A stretch of 64,000 nt of DNA from Gammaproteobacteria bacterium (GTDB taxonomy: Bacteria > Pseudomonadota > Gammaproteobacteria > Pseudomonadales > Porticoccaceae). Numbering within the stretch: position 1 is the stretch's first letter; the number at the start of each line of letters is the position of its first letter. The stretch lies in contig JADJET010000004.1 of the NCBI GenBank assembly GCA_016708925.1, positions 9,740 through 73,739 of the forward strand, in the 5' to 3' direction. The notes beneath the pieces are model-generated. The model did no database searches. It was given only the letters and a program-made list of their open reading frames with translations, and was not told the origin of the DNA. Of the stretch, positions 56,469 to 63,690 are shown piece after piece. The position numbers and the translations under genes are program-made.

Positions 56469-56953
56469 CAGGGCTTCGGGTGTTCGTGCCCTGGCATGCC
56501 GCTTGCTGACTGAGCAGGATTAGCGGGCCGCAGATGCCTTCTATTTCGCGCCGGAGAATGAGTGGCCTGGGAGACAGGCTGGGTATGCGGCAATGGTCCG
56601 GAATCCCGCAGTGGTTGGCGTGTATCAGGGCGCATTGAAAAGCGGCGACGGAGCGTGCAGGTGATTGTTCAAAGTAGGGTTTTGGCAGAGAGGCAGCTCG
56701 ATCCGGCCTATCTGAGCCCGGCGCGGTTCGTGCGGGATATGCGGAAATCTTCCGTGTTTAAACACGGAAGATTTCCAGATACTCTATGTTAGGCCGCATG
56801 ACCACACGAGTAGCGGTTCACTGCGATTGCCGAAAACAGCCGGCCGCCGGAGCTACTTTCGCGTAGCCGGGGGCATCAATGCGGATGAGCCATACTCCGA
56901 TGCGGCAGCGTCACTTGGTACTTGCCCCTTCACGACCACACAAGGAAACTTAA
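56469..56953. other. Intergenic boundary region with a 34-bp palindrome
   Basis: No gene is supported in these 485 bases. A 76-codon open frame at 56562-56792 has no recognisable family and no convincing ribosome site. The region holds the palindrome at 56743-56776 and leads into the EncFtn gene. It marks the left border of the accessory segment. Confidence 0.6.
56743..56776. repeat. 34-bp perfect palindrome
   Basis: Seventeen bases (beginning GGAAATCTTCCGTG and ending TTT) are followed with no gap by their exact reverse complement. The symmetry centre lies between 56759 and 56760. It may be a dimeric regulator site, a recombination site or a bidirectional terminator hairpin; no T run follows. 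It lies 178 bases upstream of the EncFtn gene. Confidence 0.9.
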
Positions 56954-57253
56954 ATGTCGAGCGTTGGCTATCACGAACCTATTGCGGAACTCTCGGACGA
57001 GGTGCGAGACATGCACCGCGCGATCGTGTCTCTGATGGAAGAGCTCGAGGCCGTCGATTGGTACAACCAGAGGGCCGCGGCTTGCAAGGATCCCGAACTT
57101 AAGAGCATCCTTGAACACAACCGAGACGAAGAGAAAGAACACGCATCCATGGTTCTTGAATGGATACGTCGAAACGACGAGCGCTTCTCTCACGAACTCA
57201 AGGACTACTTGTTTACAACAAAGAGTCTCAAGACCGACACGCACGGCCATTGA
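56954..57253 (+). CDS. Encapsulated ferritin-type (EncFtn) ferroxidase
   Basis: This 99-residue protein matches the EncFtn family: half-size ferritins that form ferroxidase sites between subunits and deliver iron into encapsulin shells. HRAIVSLMEELEAVDWYNQR and HNRDEEKEHASMVLEW are nearly identical to the Rhodospirillum rubrum protein. By alignment Glu30, Glu60 and His63 are the di-iron ligands, and Glu29 and Glu32 the entry site. After YLFTTKSLKTDTHGH the protein stops, without a recognisable encapsulin-targeting peptide, and no encapsulin gene is nearby. AAGGAAAC precedes the ATG. It is the first gene of the metal-related segment. Confidence 0.9.
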   Translation: MSSVGYHEPIAELSDEVRDMHRAIVSLMEELEAVDWYNQRAAACKDPELKSILEHNRDEEKEHASMVLEWIRRNDERFSHELKDYLFTTKSLKTDTHGH

Positions 57254-57420
57254 ACTCGCCGTTCCGAGCTAGGCGAATGCGGCTAAACGAGCGGATTCCG
57301 CCCAAACATCGTTGAAAAGTGACTTCATCAACCGTTTGCGTGGTCATTTTCCGACTTTTGGCTCAAAAAAGTGTGCATTGTTCAGAGGTTCCCAAAGAAT
57401 TTTTTCGAGAAGGTGTTGTT

Positions 57421-57522
57421 ATGCGCAAAGAAGGGGCTGCATTGCGAAATGCACTGGTACTTGGAGTAACGATCATTGCATTGGCAATCATTGTTGTGTT
57501 GATCGCCAGATATTTTACATAA
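57421..57522 (+). CDS. 33-residue single-pass membrane peptide
   Basis: The ATG at 57421 has GAGAAGG 8-14 bases upstream. The product is a short basic N-terminus (MRKEGAALRNA) followed by one hydrophobic helix (LVLGVTIIALAIIVVLIARYF). A longer in-frame start at 57319 exists but has no ribosome site. It lies 18 bases before the next gene. No family is recognised; small peptides of this form often modulate a neighbouring membrane protein. Confidence 0.6.
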   Translation: MRKEGAALRNALVLGVTIIALAIIVVLIARYFT

Positions 57523-57540
57523 CATCCTGGAGATGCCCGA

Positions 57541-58046
57541 ATGAAACGCTTATGTTTTCTTTCTCCCGATCTCGATCACGCACGCAAGGTGGTAGTCGAC
57601 CTTAAAGATAACGGGATTCCTGAAAAGCATATCTATGCTGTCGCCAAATACGGTATTGCACTTGAGGATTTGCCCGATACCGGACCGGAGGCCGATGACT
57701 TTCTGGCCGGCTATGAACGCGGGATCGCCTTGGGTGGAACAGCGGGAATCTTTGCAGGATTGACGGCATTGGCATTTCCACCCACCGGAATCATAGTAGG
57801 TGGTGGCCTTGTACTACTGTTGGGACTCCTGGGAGCCGGTGTTGGCGGCATGATGACTGGTCTGGCTGGTGCCGCTTTTCCAAGCTCACGGCTCAAACAA
57901 TTCGAGGAAGCAATTGATCAAGGCAAAATTCTGATCATGGTTGACGTGCCCAAAATGATATCGAAAAGTTTGAATTACTCATCAAAAATCTGGATCCGGA
58001 TGTCAGTATCGAGGGCATTGAACCGCCTGCAAAACTGATTCCCTGA
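57541..58046 (+). pseudogene. Glycine-rich membrane protein (DUF1269-like), one frameshift
   Basis: The N-terminal third reads MKRLCFLSPDLDHARKVV with a small alpha/beta appearance, then two hydrophobic Gly-rich segments (GGTAGIFAGLTALAFPPTG and LVLLLGLLGAGVGGMMTG). The frame as given runs on to 58038 with an unrelated end. Adding one A in the run at 57952-57955 gives VDVPKNDIEKFELLIKNLDP and a natural stop at 58044-58046, about 168 residues. It resembles DUF1269-type membrane proteins. It starts 13 bases before the ZIP transporter gene ends its leader and is probably in the same operon. Confidence 0.65.
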
Positions 58047-58058
58047 TAAAAAAGTTGA

Positions 58059-58799
58059 ATGCTGCTCTGGATCATCGGCTTTGCTCTTCTGGGCAGCATA
58101 GGTGCTATCGCTGTCGCTGCTTTGTTTCTGTTATTTCCGGAAGGCATCCGCAGGGTTCTCATTCCACACCTCGTCAGTTATGCCACCGGCACCCTGTTGG
58201 GAGCCGCGTTCCTTGGCATGATCCCTGCCGGCTTGAAACAGGCACCGGCAAACCTTGTCATGACCACCATACTGGCGGGCATGATATTGTTCTTTGTGCT
58301 GGAGAAGCTGGTGCTCTGGCGCCATCACCACGACAGTCATGAACGCGGAGCAAAAAAACGCAGCGGCTCATTGATTCTGATCGGTGACGCCTTCCATAAC
58401 TTTGTAGATGGCATAGTCATCACTGCCGCTTTTCTGACCTCCATTCCACTAGGAATGACTACGGCGCTTGCCGTGATTGCCCACGAAATTCCGCAGGAAG
58501 TGGGCGATTTTGCCATCCTGCTGGATAGCGGCTACGAGAGAAAAAAAGCCCTGTTTTTGAACAGTCTTTCTGCTGCGGCTACCCTTCCAGGGGCAGTGAT
58601 GGCTTATTTCTGGCTCGGCGAAATGCATGACGCTACCCCCTACATTCTGGCGCTTTCTGCAGCGAGTTTTATCTATGTTGCCACAGCCGACATGATTCCT
58701 GGGCTTCACCAACAGGTGACCCCCGCAGCTTCGCTACGCCAGATCCTCTTGCTGCTGATGGGAATTGGTACGATTGCCCTGTTTCATTTCAGAGGTTAA
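58059..58799 (+). CDS. ZIP family metal transporter
   Basis: This is an inner-membrane divalent metal transporter of 246 residues with about eight hydrophobic segments. The metal-site helices carry DAFHNFVDGIVI and AVIAHEIPQEVGDFAILL, the HNxxDG and HEIPxE motifs of the ZIP family. A histidine-rich cytoplasmic loop (WRHHHDSHERG) lies between helices 3 and 4. Zinc or iron import is the general function. It is followed 3 bases later by a ferritin-like gene. Confidence 0.92.
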   Translation: MLLWIIGFALLGSIGAIAVAALFLLFPEGIRRVLIPHLVSYATGTLLGAAFLGMIPAGLKQAPANLVMTTILAGMILFFVLEKLVLWRHHHDSHERGAKKRSGSLILIGDAFHNFVDGIVITAAFLTSIPLGMTTALAVIAHEIPQEVGDFAILLDSGYERKKALFLNSLSAAATLPGAVMAYFWLGEMHDATPYILALSAASFIYVATADMIPGLHQQVTPAASLRQILLLLMGIGTIALFHFRG

Positions 58800-58802
58800 A
58801 CA

Positions 58803-59210
58803 ATGGATCAACTGACAGATTCTGAGATCCGTGTGCTTCATGAGGCACTTGATGACGAATACCGCGCCTGGGCAACTTACAACCAGGTACTGGCAGATTT
58901 CGGAGATGTACGGCCATTCAGCAATATCCGTGATGCCGAGGCGCGCCACATCGAGGCACTGTGTGGGCTGTTCACCCGCTACGGGCTGCCTATCTCCGAA
59001 AATCCATGGCCAGGAAAAGTTGAACGATATCCCAGCGTGCGGGCAGCCTGTGAAGCGGGCGTCGCCGCAGAAATTGCCAATGGCGAGATGTATGAAAGAT
59101 TACTGGGCATGACACAGCGCCCGGACATCCTGATCGTCCTGCAAAATCTCTGTGAGGCCTCGCAGCAACGCCATCTGGTGGCATTTCAACGTTGCGCACA
59201 AAGACCATGA
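58803..59210 (+). CDS. Ferritin-like (DUF2202-like) protein
   Basis: This 135-residue, mostly helical protein has the spacing of a ferritin-like four-helix fold. LHEALDDEYRAWATYNQVL gives the first Glu, FSNIRDAEARHIEAL an ExxH pair, AAEIANGEMYERLL a third-helix Glu, and CEASQQRHLVAFQ the last Glu/His. The FSNIRDAEARH and RHLVAF segments are the DUF2202 hallmarks. It may bind a di-metal site. It starts 3 bases after the ZIP gene and its TGA overlaps the Nudix ATG. Confidence 0.75.
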   Translation: MDQLTDSEIRVLHEALDDEYRAWATYNQVLADFGDVRPFSNIRDAEARHIEALCGLFTRYGLPISENPWPGKVERYPSVRAACEAGVAAEIANGEMYERLLGMTQRPDILIVLQNLCEASQQRHLVAFQRCAQRP

Positions 59211-59659
59211 GCCAGACTCCTGTCAATTCATCTGCGGTTGCCGGGGTTGTCCTGTCAACCATCGGCCACACCACCAGAATGCTCTTGTTAAAACGGACAA
59301 AGGATGGCTTCTGGGGCCACGCCTCTGGCAAGCTCGAAAATAATGAAACCGCCTGGCAAGCCATCCTGCGTGAGATTCGGGAAGAAACCTCCCTGGAAAT
59401 CGAAGCGCTCTATGCGGCGGACTACATTGAGTCTTTCTATGACATCCCGGCAAACACTCTCATGCTGGTTCCAGCATTTGTGGCTATCGCACAGCAAAAC
59501 GCAACTCCCAGACTGAATGACGAAAACACAGAATACCGCTGGTGCTCACGGGAAGAAGCCAAAGCCATCGTTCCCTTTCCCAACCAGCAAGCGCTGTATG
59601 AGCACGTGTGGACTCATTTTGTACTCAATCAACCTTCCGCTCTCTTGAAGATTGTGTAA
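59207..59659 (+). CDS. Nudix hydrolase
   Basis: The ATG at 59207 overlaps the preceding stop (ATGA) and gives 150 residues. The Nudix box runs through GKLENNETAWQAILREIREETS: the Gly, first Glu and REIREE core are present, but the last conserved Gly is replaced (ETS). The metal-binding Glu residues are kept, so activity is plausible. KRTKDGFWGHASGKLE is similar to dihydroneopterin triphosphate and nucleotide pyrophosphohydrolases. It closes the lower-GC metal-related operon. Confidence 0.85.
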   Translation: MSQTPVNSSAVAGVVLSTIGHTTRMLLLKRTKDGFWGHASGKLENNETAWQAILREIREETSLEIEALYAADYIESFYDIPANTLMLVPAFVAIAQQNATPRLNDENTEYRWCSREEAKAIVPFPNQQALYEHVWTHFVLNQPSALLKIV

Positions 59660-59969
59660 ACCACCTTGTTGGGATAAGCGGGTCTTTTGAATTTCGAGTG
59701 GGTAAAGCGTAGCGCGCCCAAGCGGCTTGCCGCCGCTCGCACACGTCGGGGTCAAGTCTTGCGATATCACATTTTAACTTGAGGTGAACGGGATTGTGCT
59801 GTTGAAATGGTGCCGCTCTATCGCAGAACTACCCGCTGCGTATGACCTTCGCCCTTACGTTCAGGCAGCGCCGCTGTGGCGTAGACAATGATTCAACGTT
59901 GGGCGACCATGGCAAAGAGAGACGGCTGCCGGCGCCATGTGCCGGGGAACCTGAAAAGCGGAGTTTGAG
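59660..59969. other. Intergenic stretch with an ISL3 terminal repeat copy
   Basis: No gene is seen in these 310 bases. They include an ISL3-type terminal repeat at 59680-59709. The remainder shows nothing I can name. Confidence 0.6.
59680..59709 (+). repeat. Solo ISL3 terminal inverted repeat
   Basis: About 24 consecutive bases (GGGTCTTTTGAATTT then CGAGTGGGT) are identical to the left end of the IS at 3044-3070. The match ends within a few bases beyond, where the IS would continue with its transposase stop. It is either what is left after an imprecise excision or deletion, or a relic of a related element at the right border of the accessory segment. Confidence 0.75.
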
Positions 59970-60173
59970 ATGTCGCGTTCAACGGGGAAAAGGCAGATGA
60001 GTGGTGTCGATTTCGTGGTGGATGACGCCGGTGAGAGGAAGGCCGTGATCATCGATTTACGACGGCACAAGGCCTTGTGGGAAGATTTCTATGACACCGC
60101 CCTGGCTGGCCAGCGCGCCGCGGAGCCGAGAGAGAGTCTGGTCAGTGTAAAGCGGCGGATACTCGGAAAATAG
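59970..60173 (+). CDS. Antitoxin-like protein of a RelBE-type pair
   Basis: This 67-residue protein reads SGVDFVVDDAGERKAVIIDL then RRHKALWEDFYDTALAGQRA, a short N-terminal strand region and a C-terminal helix as in small antitoxins that wrap a RelE toxin. It lies 3 bases before a clear RelE/ParE toxin gene. The ATG could instead be the internal one at residue 10. It would neutralise the toxin and repress the operon. Confidence 0.75.
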   Translation: MSRSTGKRQMSGVDFVVDDAGERKAVIIDLRRHKALWEDFYDTALAGQRAAEPRESLVSVKRRILGK

Positions 60174-60176
60174 CCG

Positions 60177-60437
60177 GTGCCCGGTTATGAGATTTTCTTC
60201 GCACGTTCGGCGCGCCGGGAGCTTGAGCGACTGCCCCGTGAAATCTCGAAGCGTATTATTGACCGCATTGAAAAGATGGCACGGGACCCGAGACCTCGGG
60301 GCTGCAAGAAGCTGCAAGGTTCAAGCGACCTTTGGCGCATTCGAATAGGTGAATACTGCGTGGTTTATGAAATACGTGAGTCCGAGCAGCACGTAGACAT
60401 TATTGTGGTTCGGCATCGAAGCGACGCCTATCGATGA
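60177..60437 (+). CDS. RelE/ParE family toxin
   Basis: This 86-residue protein starts at a GTG. YEIFFARSARRELERLP, LQGSSDLWRIRIGEYCVVYEI and VVRHRSDAYR are the standard RelE-fold blocks. The C-terminal RHRSDAYR and the central arginines suggest ribosome-dependent mRNA cleavage as in RelE. It is the second gene of the toxin-antitoxin pair near the right border of the accessory segment. Confidence 0.9.
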   Translation: MPGYEIFFARSARRELERLPREISKRIIDRIEKMARDPRPRGCKKLQGSSDLWRIRIGEYCVVYEIRESEQHVDIIVVRHRSDAYR

Positions 60438-60594
60438 TATCGCGGCACCCCCGTGGGCCAAAGTTTTCGCGCGAAGCTAAGGGATCAGTTCTCGCATTGT
60501 TGCATTCAATCAATACGCGTAATCAGTAGCGGTACTTGCGGTTAGGGTAATCACCCTTGCGGGCGCAGGCCACTCTGATCCTGGAGCCACTCCA

Positions 60595-60867
60595 TCAAAA
60601 TGGTGGCTGACAAACCACGGTATACCCATGAGCACCGGTTTCGGGCACGATTGCCTGCTTCGCGCTGCCGGCCAAAGCCATGTTCGGCCGCTCGTGATGG
60701 CAGGTCCAGAGCCAGCGGGTTGCGAAGTCCTGAACTTCCTTGATCGAATCGAACAGATATTGCCCGAGCCAGTCGTAGCGCACGGTGCGATGGTAGTCGT
60801 CGAGCACATTGAACCGTCGAAAGTTCCGACCGACACGCAATCGGGGATGGCGCCGATCATCCGTCAT
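60595..60867 (-). pseudogene. IS3-family transposase remnant
   Basis: The frame MTDDR...RFNVLDDYHRTVRYDWLGQYLFDSIKEVQDFATRWLWTCHHERPNMAL, described here by its two conserved blocks FNVLDDY and HRTVRYDWLGQY, belongs to OrfB of IS3-group elements. Those blocks are normally about 60 residues apart; here they are adjacent, so an internal deletion has removed the region with the central Asp. The C-terminus after MALAG is also not family-like. It is an inactive relic abutting the 3' end of the next gene. The bases from 60438 to 60594 show nothing else. Confidence 0.8.
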
Positions 60868-61616
60868 CGCTGTACCTGAAACTGCCGCGCGAGCGCGAGC
60901 GCGCCCTGCTCCAGCCGCTGCCATTGATCCTGGCGCGCGGCGGCGAAATAGAGTTCGAGCGCCACATCGGGGCTGTATTGCACAGTGAGGATGCAGTGCT
61001 GGAGTACGCCGAGTTGCTGGGCGCGGGCGGCGGAGATGCAGTGCAGCGCCCGTGAACCGCCGTCCGACCCACGAACCATTATTGGATCGTAATCAGTTGG
61101 CGGGGGCGGTTTGGCGGCGGATCGGGCGAGCGTCACGCGCAGGATTGCGGGTGACGCCGTCGCCAGAAAGTCCGGAATCAAATGGACGCGCAGCGGCGCC
61201 AGATCGGTGGTGTCCACCCGCAGGCGCGCGGTGGTGAGGCCCGCCCGGGTGCAATCGCGCGCGTCGGCGAAATAGGTGCAGGGGATATTGAACAGCCAGC
61301 CGCCGATCGCCAGCGCAACCGGCTTCTGATCGAAGGTGCGGACAAAGCCGAAACCCATGCCCGGATAGGCTTTGTCCGCCCAGGCATCCAGCGGTGAGAG
61401 CGCGCGCGGTGGCACCGCCTCGAACATGCGCGAGGCGTAATACAGCCGGCGCAGGCGATCATCTGCCATATCCTCGCCTTCGGCGCCGGGTGCGACGAAG
61501 CCGCAGGTCACCAGCACCCATTCGGTGCCCGCGGCCAGCAAGGTGAAAATCTGCGGCCGCAAGGCGACATAGCCAATGCCCGCGGCGGCGACCAGCGCGA
61601 TCAGCAGCAGCCGCAT
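60864..61616 (-). CDS. Hypothetical membrane-anchored protein
   Basis: From the ATG at 61616 (MRLLLIALVAAAGIGYVALR) this is a 250-residue protein with one N-terminal hydrophobic segment, probably a periplasmic domain on an anchor. An in-frame ATG at 61688 is possible. Segments such as YYASRMFEAVPPRALSPLDAW, GGWLFNIPCTYFADARDCT and RALHCISAARAQQLGVLQHC contain paired cysteines that could form disulfides. No family is recognised. It is divergent from the SCO1 gene. Confidence 0.6.
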   Translation of the reverse strand: MRLLLIALVAAAGIGYVALRPQIFTLLAAGTEWVLVTCGFVAPGAEGEDMADDRLRRLYYASRMFEAVPPRALSPLDAWADKAYPGMGFGFVRTFDQKPVALAIGGWLFNIPCTYFADARDCTRAGLTTARLRVDTTDLAPLRVHLIPDFLATASPAILRVTLARSAAKPPPPTDYDPIMVRGSDGGSRALHCISAARAQQLGVLQHCILTVQYSPDVALELYFAAARQDQWQRLEQGALALARQFQVQR

Positions 61617-61792
61617 CTGCAAGCGGCGGCCGGGCGGAGAGGGCGGGCGCCTGTCAATGCCGATTGGTTTCACTGGCGACCTCGTCAAGCGCGTTTGATG
61701 CGCGCGTCACCCACATTACAGATTTCCACCATTGCCAGCGCGGTGATGCCACCGCAGAATCGAGCGCCTTGGCGCACCGCAGAGAATTGAAG

Positions 61793-62407
61793 ATGACCCA
61801 GTCTAACATGCGCAAAATCGGCCTCGCGGTGGCGCTGGTGCTAGTGCTGCTGGGTGTGTTTGCGGTCACCGATTACCTGGTGCAGTTGAAGCGTAGCGAG
61901 GGCCGCATTCCACCCGGCACCGAGGCTGGCATCGGCGGTCAGTTTGCCTTGGTCGACGCGTCCGGCCGCGCGGTGACCGAGCGGGATTTTGCCGACCGCT
62001 ACAAGTTGATTTTTTTCGGTTTTACTCATTGTCCCGATGTGTGCCCGACCACGCTGGCGCGGATGTCGGTGATTCTGCGTGCGTTGGGGCCTGCCGCCAC
62101 GCGTCTGTATCCGCTGTTCGTGACGGTCGATCCGGCGCGCGATACCCCGGAGCGGCTGCGCGAATACGCCAAGCTGTTCGATCCGCGGATCGTTTATCTG
62201 ACCGGCGCGCCGGATCAGATTGCCAAGGTGCTCAAGGCCTGGCGCGTGAGCAGCGCCAAAATCGCCGCGGGTCAGGACGACTATTCGATGAACCACAGCG
62301 CAGTGCTGTATTTGATGACGCCGACCGGGTCGCTGGTGGCGTCTTTTCGATGGGATGATGCCGAAGCCGACATCGCCGATGCTATTGGCGAGTATATTAG
62401 CGATTGA
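61793..62407 (+). CDS. SCO1/SenC family copper chaperone
   Basis: SCO proteins deliver copper to the CuA site of cytochrome c oxidase or act in thiol redox control. The protein has 204 residues, an N-terminal membrane anchor (IGLAVALVLVLLGVFAVTDYL) and a thioredoxin-like periplasmic domain. The CxxxC motif is in FGFTHCPDVCPTTL and the copper-ligand His in YSMNHSAVLYLM. No oxidase genes are nearby. A strong terminator lies about 100 bases downstream. Confidence 0.93.
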   Translation: MTQSNMRKIGLAVALVLVLLGVFAVTDYLVQLKRSEGRIPPGTEAGIGGQFALVDASGRAVTERDFADRYKLIFFGFTHCPDVCPTTLARMSVILRALGPAATRLYPLFVTVDPARDTPERLREYAKLFDPRIVYLTGAPDQIAKVLKAWRVSSAKIAAGQDDYSMNHSAVLYLMTPTGSLVASFRWDDAEADIADAIGEYISD

Positions 62408-62510
62408 TTGATTTAATCGTTGACTTCGCCATTGACGACATCCTATCGTTGTTCAGTTTGCTGCGCGGCGAACCCTGGCGATCGAGACCGGGGATGGCGC
62501 AACGGCAACC

Positions 62511-62540
62511 GGCGGTTGTTATCACAACCGCCCGTTTTTT
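62511..62540 (+). terminator. Intrinsic terminator after the SCO1 gene
   Basis: GGCGGTTGT (62511-62519) and ACAACCGCC (62524-62532) pair perfectly around TATC and are followed by CGTTTTTT. Confidence 0.92.
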
Positions 62541-62627
62541 ATTACAAGTTCCGATAACCAGAAACGACACCTTGAAGCCGAGCCGCAGACATTCAGCGCG
62601 GCGGTAGTACCCTGAGGATATGGCGCG

Positions 62628-63584
62628 ATGAAGAGTTGGATGTTGACCATCCTGGTGGCCGGCGTGATTGCGGCGGGCTCGTATTTCTTTTACATCGGGA
62701 CCTTGCCGCCCGACCTTGAGCCCGGCTTCCTGTATGGCAACGGCCATGTCGAGGGCACCGAGGTAAAGATTAGCGCGGAGGTCACCGGGCGCGTGATCAC
62801 CAGCAATCTCGTCGAGGGTCAGACCGTCGCCAAAGGCTCGCTGCTGGTCGAACTCGATGCCAGCGATGCGCGCGCGCAACTCGCCACGGCGGAGTCCGAA
62901 GTCAAGGCGTTGCAGTTCCAGATGGAGCGTATCCGCGAGCAGCTGGCGACTTCCGACGACATGCTGAAGACCGCCGATCGCGAGCTCACTCGGCATCAGG
63001 CGCTGCGCAAGACCGGCGTGGTCACCGAGCAGCGGCTCGACCAGATTGCCACCGCGCGGCGCGAGAATCTCGGTCAGGTGCGCTCGTTGCGCGTCCAGCT
63101 GGAAGAAACCGGCGCCCACATCGAGCGGGCGCGTAACCAGGCGGCGTATTTGCGCATCCAGGTCGACAAGGCCCGCATCTATGCGCCGCTCGACGCCACT
63201 GTGCTGTCCAAGGGTATCGAAGTGGGCGAGCTGGCGAGCCCGGGGCGCAACATCGCGGTGCTGGTGGATTTGAACGACCTCGAACTCAAGGTTTATCTGC
63301 CGGAGGCGGTGATCGGCAATGTCAAATTGAACGACCCGGTGCGGGTGCGGGTGAACGCCTTCCCCGACCGCTACTTCGATGCCCGCGTCAAGCGCGTCGA
63401 TCAGCGTGCGCAATTCACCCCGAGGGACATCAATATGCCCGAGGAGCGCGTGCGCATGGTGTTCGGGGTCGTGCTCGCCCTGGCGAACTCAGATGGTCAT
63501 CTCAAACCTGGCATGCCCGCCGATACCTGGATTCGCTGGGACGCGAACCGTGAATGGCCGACGACGATGGTGGTGCCCCGTTGA
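62628..63584 (+). CDS. HlyD family secretion/efflux adaptor protein
   Basis: This periplasmic membrane-fusion protein has 318 residues. One N-terminal helix (MLTILVAGVIAAGSYFFYI) anchors it. A biotinyl-lipoyl-like half motif (HVEGTEVKISAEVTGRV), a long coiled-coil hairpin (about residues 85-170, rich in Glu, Arg and Gln) and a beta-barrel with IYAPLDATVLSKGIEVGELASPG follow. It resembles the YbhG-type adaptor and is followed by an ABC ATPase gene, so an efflux system of the YbhGFSR kind is likely. Confidence 0.92.
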   Translation: MKSWMLTILVAGVIAAGSYFFYIGTLPPDLEPGFLYGNGHVEGTEVKISAEVTGRVITSNLVEGQTVAKGSLLVELDASDARAQLATAESEVKALQFQMERIREQLATSDDMLKTADRELTRHQALRKTGVVTEQRLDQIATARRENLGQVRSLRVQLEETGAHIERARNQAAYLRIQVDKARIYAPLDATVLSKGIEVGELASPGRNIAVLVDLNDLELKVYLPEAVIGNVKLNDPVRVRVNAFPDRYFDARVKRVDQRAQFTPRDINMPEERVRMVFGVVLALANSDGHLKPGMPADTWIRWDANREWPTTMVVPR

Positions 63585-63690
63585 AGCCGATCCACCGCGA
63601 CTTGACCGCGATGCGCCGGGAGTTGTTGTGAGCTCGGTCGAACGCTCGCCAGAAAATCGGCGTGAACCGCAGTTGGGGCGCGCCCAAACA

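Noticed and set aside
56562..56792. Possible 76-aa gene between hicB and EncFtn
   Set aside because: It starts at a GTG without a ribosome site, has no recognised family and runs through the 34-bp palindrome.
56780..56860. Possible integron attC site (GTTAGGC present at 56785-56791)
   Set aside because: I could not find the matching complementary core or the inner L/R boxes at attC spacing.
56954..60437. Encapsulin shell gene expected beside EncFtn
   Set aside because: None of the frames on either strand resembles the HK97-fold shell protein.
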